Shown here one piece after another: positions 60,299 through 64,000 of a stretch of DNA of 64,000 bases (positions are counted from its first letter, which is position 1; each line of letters starts with the position of its first letter). The notes under the pieces are model-generated. The model did not search any database and was not told the DNA's origin. It saw only the letters and a list, made by a program, of their open reading frames with translations. The position numbers and the translations under genes were made by a program. Source of the stretch: Cryptomeria japonica (Eukaryota > Streptophyta > Pinopsida > Cupressales > Cupressaceae); the NCBI RefSeq assembly GCF_030272615.1, contig NC_081411.1, positions 836,930,136 through 836,994,135 of the forward strand, given 5' to 3'.

Positions 60299-61560
60299 AA
60301 AACTTCTTGAGATAGATGGAATTGATGGGCTCATCAAACCAATCACCCTCAGGGGTAGATAACTTGTATGCTCCTGAGCCATATGTTGCTACTATAACAA
60401 AAGGACCTAACCAGTTTCAGAAAAACTTTCCCTTCTTTTCTCGGTCTTGCTGATTTCTTGGATTCTCCCTTAGAACTAGATCTCCAATTTGAAGAATGTG
60501 TGGCTTAACTCTATGATTATAAATTCTCATCATTCTCTGTTGATATGCCTTCAAATGATCTATAGCATTTTGGCGACATTCTTGAATCATCTCAAGTTCT
60601 TGAAGTCTAGAGACTTGTTGTTCTTCTTCTGGTATAAGACCTTTCAAGGACACTTGTAGAGAAGGTATCTCTACTTCTACTGGTAATATGGCTTTTTATC
60701 CATAGACCAAGCAATATGGAGTTTCCCCCATTAGTGTGCGAATACTGGTTCAATATGCCCAAAGAGCATGATTTAGTTGAATGTGCCAATTCTTTACTAG
60801 CTTCATTGATTGTTTTCTTTAGGATTTTCAAGATTTTTTTATTTGATACCTTAGCTTGACCATTTCCATGTCGATAATATGGAGTAGATAACCTATGCTG
60901 AATATAAAATCTCTCACATAGTTCCTTCACAACTTGATTCTTAAATGGTCTTCCATTATTAGTGATAATGGTCATAGGGACTCCATAGCGACAAATGATA
61001 TAATTCAGGATGAATGATGATATTTATTTTCCTATCAGTTTCATCAAAGGCATTGCTTCAATCCTCTTAGTGAAAGACTCTGTAGTAGTCATAATGAACT
61101 TATGTCCATTAGAGGATGAAGGGTTTATCTTACCTACCAAATCAAGACCGCATTCGGAGAATAGCCATGAACCTGCCATAGGATGCAGTTCTTGTGCTGG
61201 TGCATGGATGAGATTCCTATGGATCTGGCATTGTTTTCATTTCTTGGCATATGTAAATAAATCTCTCTCCATAGTAGGCCAATAGTAACCCAAATGAATA
61301 AGTTACTTAGCCAGCATTAATCCACTTGAGTGCATGCCACAAATACCTGCATGGACTTCGTTAAGAATTTTCTCAGATTCTTCTTGTTCGAGACATCTCA
61401 GTATATATAAGGTATCAGCAATTATAGTATATCGGGAAGAGTGACGGATAAAATTTCTTCTCTAATTGCAAGATAGGTCAGGAGGAAGGATATTCTCTTT
61501 TAAGTATTGATAAGTTTGGTCATATAAGGATTGATCGGTTCTAGATATATGACAAATCAT
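60299..61560 (-). pseudogene. T2 integrase
   Basis: The HHCC zinc finger has HAGICGMH near 61325-61358 and CKQCQIH near 61222-61250. In the core, the first catalytic Asp is in GLDLVG near 61140. The second site reads ITNNGRPF (Asn) near 60950-60965, and the third reads GNGQAKVSNK (Lys for Glu) near 60850-60870, so two of three catalytic residues are lost. The C-terminal part has VLRENPRNQQDREKKGKF (60420-60480), typical of Tat/Ogre integrases. Stops and frameshifts occur, for example near 60700, 60990 and 61300. Confidence 0.82.
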
Positions 61561-61569
61561 ATGGGTATT

Positions 61570-62256
61570 CTAGGATTCAATGGAAGGATTCAAGATATCT
61601 TCCACCAAGAATTCATAACATTGTTGATTCTCCTGATTCTGCAAAAGAGATTCTATTGTAGCCATTGCATCTACTTTTTTGTTCTCATTTCTTAGGATCT
61701 GAGTGAATGATATTTCTTCAAAATTCTCTTTAAACTCTTCAACCAGTTGTTTGTAAGGCATGAGCTTGTCATCATTTATTTGGTTGATTATAAGCTATAA
61801 ATCACCATAAACATGAAATTCCTTAATGTTCCATTCAATATCCATTTTGAGCCCAATAGCCAATGCTTCATATTCTGCAGTATTGTTTGTGCATGGAAAC
61901 CACAGTCTATATGATTTTGGAATTGTGTGTCCTTGAGGTGTGATGAACAAAATTCCAACACTTGATCCATATTGTGTATAGGAGCCATCAAAATACAACT
62001 CCCAAAATTTTGTGCTTATTGTCAAAATGTTTGCATCAGGAAATTCAATGTGCAATGGTGTGTCATCTAGTAAGGGTGCTTCAGCCAATTGATCAACAAT
62101 GACTTGTCCTTTGATAGCTTTTTGATCAGCGTAATCTATATCAAACTCACTTAGCACCATAACCCATTTTGCTAGTCTACCTATTAAAGTTGACTTGCTC
62201 AACAAATAATTTAGCAGATCTATTTTTGCTATCAGTTTCACATAATGAGTCAACAT
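61570..62256 (-). pseudogene. T2 second (archaeal-type) RNase H
   Basis: WELYFDGSYTQYGSSVG near 61960-62005 (first catalytic Asp), NTAEYEALAIGL near 61835-61890 (Glu) and HVYGDL near 61795-61810 (Asp) mark the additional RNase H that defines Tat-clade elements. A stop near 61795 and a continuation to 61570 (KQLVEEFKENFEEISF) follow. It would complement or replace the degenerate first RNase H. Confidence 0.82.
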
Positions 62257-62262
62257 ATAATG

Positions 62263-63392
62263 TCACAATTTTTGAGTTGTGAATACAACTACTAGGTATG
62301 TCTTCTCAACTAATGTATAGTTCAATTCATAGCCTACAAGTGTTCTACTGATGTAATACACTGCTCTTTCTTTCCCTTCTTCATCATGTTGTGCTAAGAG
62401 ATATCCTAGTGATAAATTTGTTGTTGAGATGTAAAGTAACAATGGCCTTCCTTTGATTGGTGATACAAGTACTAGAGGATTTACAAAATACTCTTTGATT
62501 TGTAGAAAAACTTCCTCACACTTCTGATCCCATTTGAATGGAACATTCTTGTGTAAAATATGAGTGAATGGATGACATCTATCTTCTAATTGAGAGACAA
62601 ATCTTTTGATTGATTGCAATCTCCCTTGTAGATAATGCAATTGAGTTATGTTCTTGGGTGACTCCATTTTCATGATAGCTTTGACCTTTTCTGGATCTAC
62701 TTCAATTCCACAAGATGATATAATGTACCCAAGAAGTTCTCTAGAGGTTACTCCAAATGCACATTTTTTTGGATTCAATCTTAATTGATATTGTTCAAGC
62801 ATGTCAAAGATCTTGACCAAGATGTTCAAATGTTCTTTGCTTGTATGAGATTTTGCAAGTATGTCATCTACATAATCTTCCATAAATGTATGCATCATAT
62901 CATGGAAAATTGTTGTCATGGCTCTCTGATAAGTTTATCCTGCACTCTTAAGCCCAAATGGTATAACATTCCAATAGTAAGTACCCCATGCACAAGTGAA
63001 TGTTATCTTTTCATGGTCTTTAGGGGTGATTCTTATTTGATTGTGCCCCAAGAATCCATCCATTAATGAAACATCTCATGTCCTACTGATAAGTATACAA
63101 TTATTTCAATGTTGGGCAGTGAGAAATCATCTTTGGGACATGCTTTGTTCAAATCCCTGAAGTTAGTGCATACTCTTATGCTTTTATCTGGCTTTGAAAC
63201 TCGCATAATGCTTGAGACCCATTTTATATAGGCAATAGGTCTTATGAAACCCACATCTAATAACTTATTTAGTTCAACTTTTACATGAAGAACGATGTGT
63301 GGATGCATTTTTCTTAGCTTTTTTAAAACTGGTTTTGGTTTTTGATCTACGTTGAGATGATGCATGATAAGATCTGGATCAAGTTTTGGCAT
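62263..63392 (-). pseudogene. T2 reverse transcriptase and degenerate first RNase H
   Basis: The RT begins with MPKLDPDLIMHHLNVD (63345-63392) and has RVCTNFRDLNKACPKDDFSLPN (63090-63170), the hallmark of Tat RTs. The catalytic YVDDILAKS lies near 62845-62880. The first RNase H (LLLYISTTNLSLGYLLAQ near 62385-62440) lacks a clear first Asp. A frameshift near 63063 and a stop near 62940 break the frame, and the first RNase H ends at a stop near 62263. Confidence 0.87.
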
Positions 63393-64000
63393 GTCTGCAT
63401 AGGACCAAGCAAAATTTATCTATCATTTCTTGAAGAATTCTACGTATTCTTTCCTCTCTTCATCTAATAATGATGTAGCAGGATGAAGGACCTTGGGATC
63501 CTTTTTTGTGCCAATATTTATTGCTTCTATTGGCTCTATTAAAATAGAAAATCTATCCTAAAAATATGCAACGAGAGTGTCAAACTTTCCATCTTCTGGT
63601 ACCTCAAAGAGGTTTTCATCATCAGGTACGTCCTTCATTTTTCCTCTTGACTGATCTAGTGTTTCCATGAGATGGTTTTCAACATTAGGTCTTTTTCCTT
63701 ATTTTATTTCAATTTTGCGACTGGAAAGTTTAGCATTCTCCTGATTGCAAGAAGCATTACTTGATTCTATGGTGGAAGATATCTTAGGTGTTATGGGTTT
63801 GACAACATTAAGATATACAGCTAAATCATGATAATTGGAAAATACATCCAATTCAGAATTTTCTCAGTTATCCCAATCAATCAGTTTTGGATGAAGCAAG
63901 GGTAAGTCATAGTCATTGTCATTGTTGGGTGTTTTAAGGTTCATGACGTAATAGTCATAGTTTGGCATAGAGTAGGTAATGCCATAGATAGAACTCTCTT
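63393..64000 (-). pseudogene. T2 linker upstream of RT, cut by the right edge
   Basis: Continuous with the RT frame apart from stops near 63420, 63560, 63700 and 63865. It has EAINIGTKKDPKVLHPATSL (about 63475-63535), typical of the Tat region between protease and RT. The gag and protease active site should lie beyond the window. Confidence 0.65.

Larger units (their letters stand above)
40354..64000 (-). mobile_element. T2: Tat/Ogre-like Ty3-gypsy element with antisense PMD frame, runs off the right edge
   Basis: Inferred as one element from order and orientation: 3' LTR (40354-41429), polypurine tract, a region with an antisense frame (48594-58175), then integrase, second RNase H, first RNase H and RT on the minus strand (60299-64000). 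Extra antisense frames between pol and the 3' LTR are known from Tat-clade elements such as maize Grande. Elements L and B are insertions within it. The 5' LTR and gag would lie to the right of the window. A single origin for all parts is inference; they could be two related elements. Confidence 0.55.

Overview
This window is plant nuclear DNA made almost entirely of nested, decayed LTR retrotransposons. I recognise no ordinary single-copy host gene. The evidence for a plant is: Ty1-copia gag and pol with the initiator-tRNA-Met primer site; a Ty3-gypsy chromovirus with 3.9-kb LTRs; Tat/Ogre-type Ty3-gypsy remnants with a second RNase H domain; and a plant mobile domain (PMD) reading frame. The depth of nesting, AT richness and frequent C-to-T stop codons suggest a large, methylated, repeat-rich genome such as a gymnosperm's, but the species is inference.

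Layout. (1) 1-3511: minus-strand copia element (Copia1), cut by the left edge, with its 5' LTR at 2382-3511. It sits 23 bp before the 3' LTR (3535-5345) of a plus-strand copia element (Copia0). (2) 5781-40349: a plus-strand Tat-like gypsy remnant (T1). It has an LTR with a TATA box and a gag that starts at 7387, is split by Copia3, and resumes at 38829. (3) 7428-38823: Copia3, minus strand, with TSD GTTGG on both sides. Inside it lies Copia2 (9973-34145, minus). The left LTR of Copia2 carries two further insertions: non-autonomous element A (10276-15415, plus, TSD CAAAT) and chromovirus G1 (15496-28205, minus, TSD ACTAC). (4) 40354-64000: a minus-strand Tat/Ogre element (T2) that runs off the right edge. 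Its parts are a 3' LTR (40354-41429), a polypurine tract, an antisense PMD reading frame (48594-58175) and integrase, RNase H and RT (60299-64000). T2 is interrupted by a large element without gag or pol (L, 41502-48323), which itself holds a solo LTR (46715-47964, TSD CATTC), and by non-autonomous element B (50149-56772, plus, TSD ATAGG).

Most interesting content. Elements A and B are two copies of one family. It has about 770-bp LTRs, the Met-tRNA primer site, a coiled-coil Gag-like protein with zinc knuckles, and a long second reading frame of unknown function, but no protease, integrase, RT or RNase H. Their LTR 3' ends, primer site and polypurine region match those of the copia elements in the same window, so they were probably mobilised in trans by copia machinery. 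Other items are a dense array of about 22-bp palindromes in the G1 LTR, a tRNA-Arg-like segment abutting the LTR of L, an 89-bp target duplication beside a truncated LTR in Copia2, and the antisense PMD frame with a probable intron in T2.

Every coding region seen is broken by stops, frameshifts or deletions, so none is called intact. Boundaries were read by eye from terminal motifs, TSDs, primer sites and polypurine tracts.
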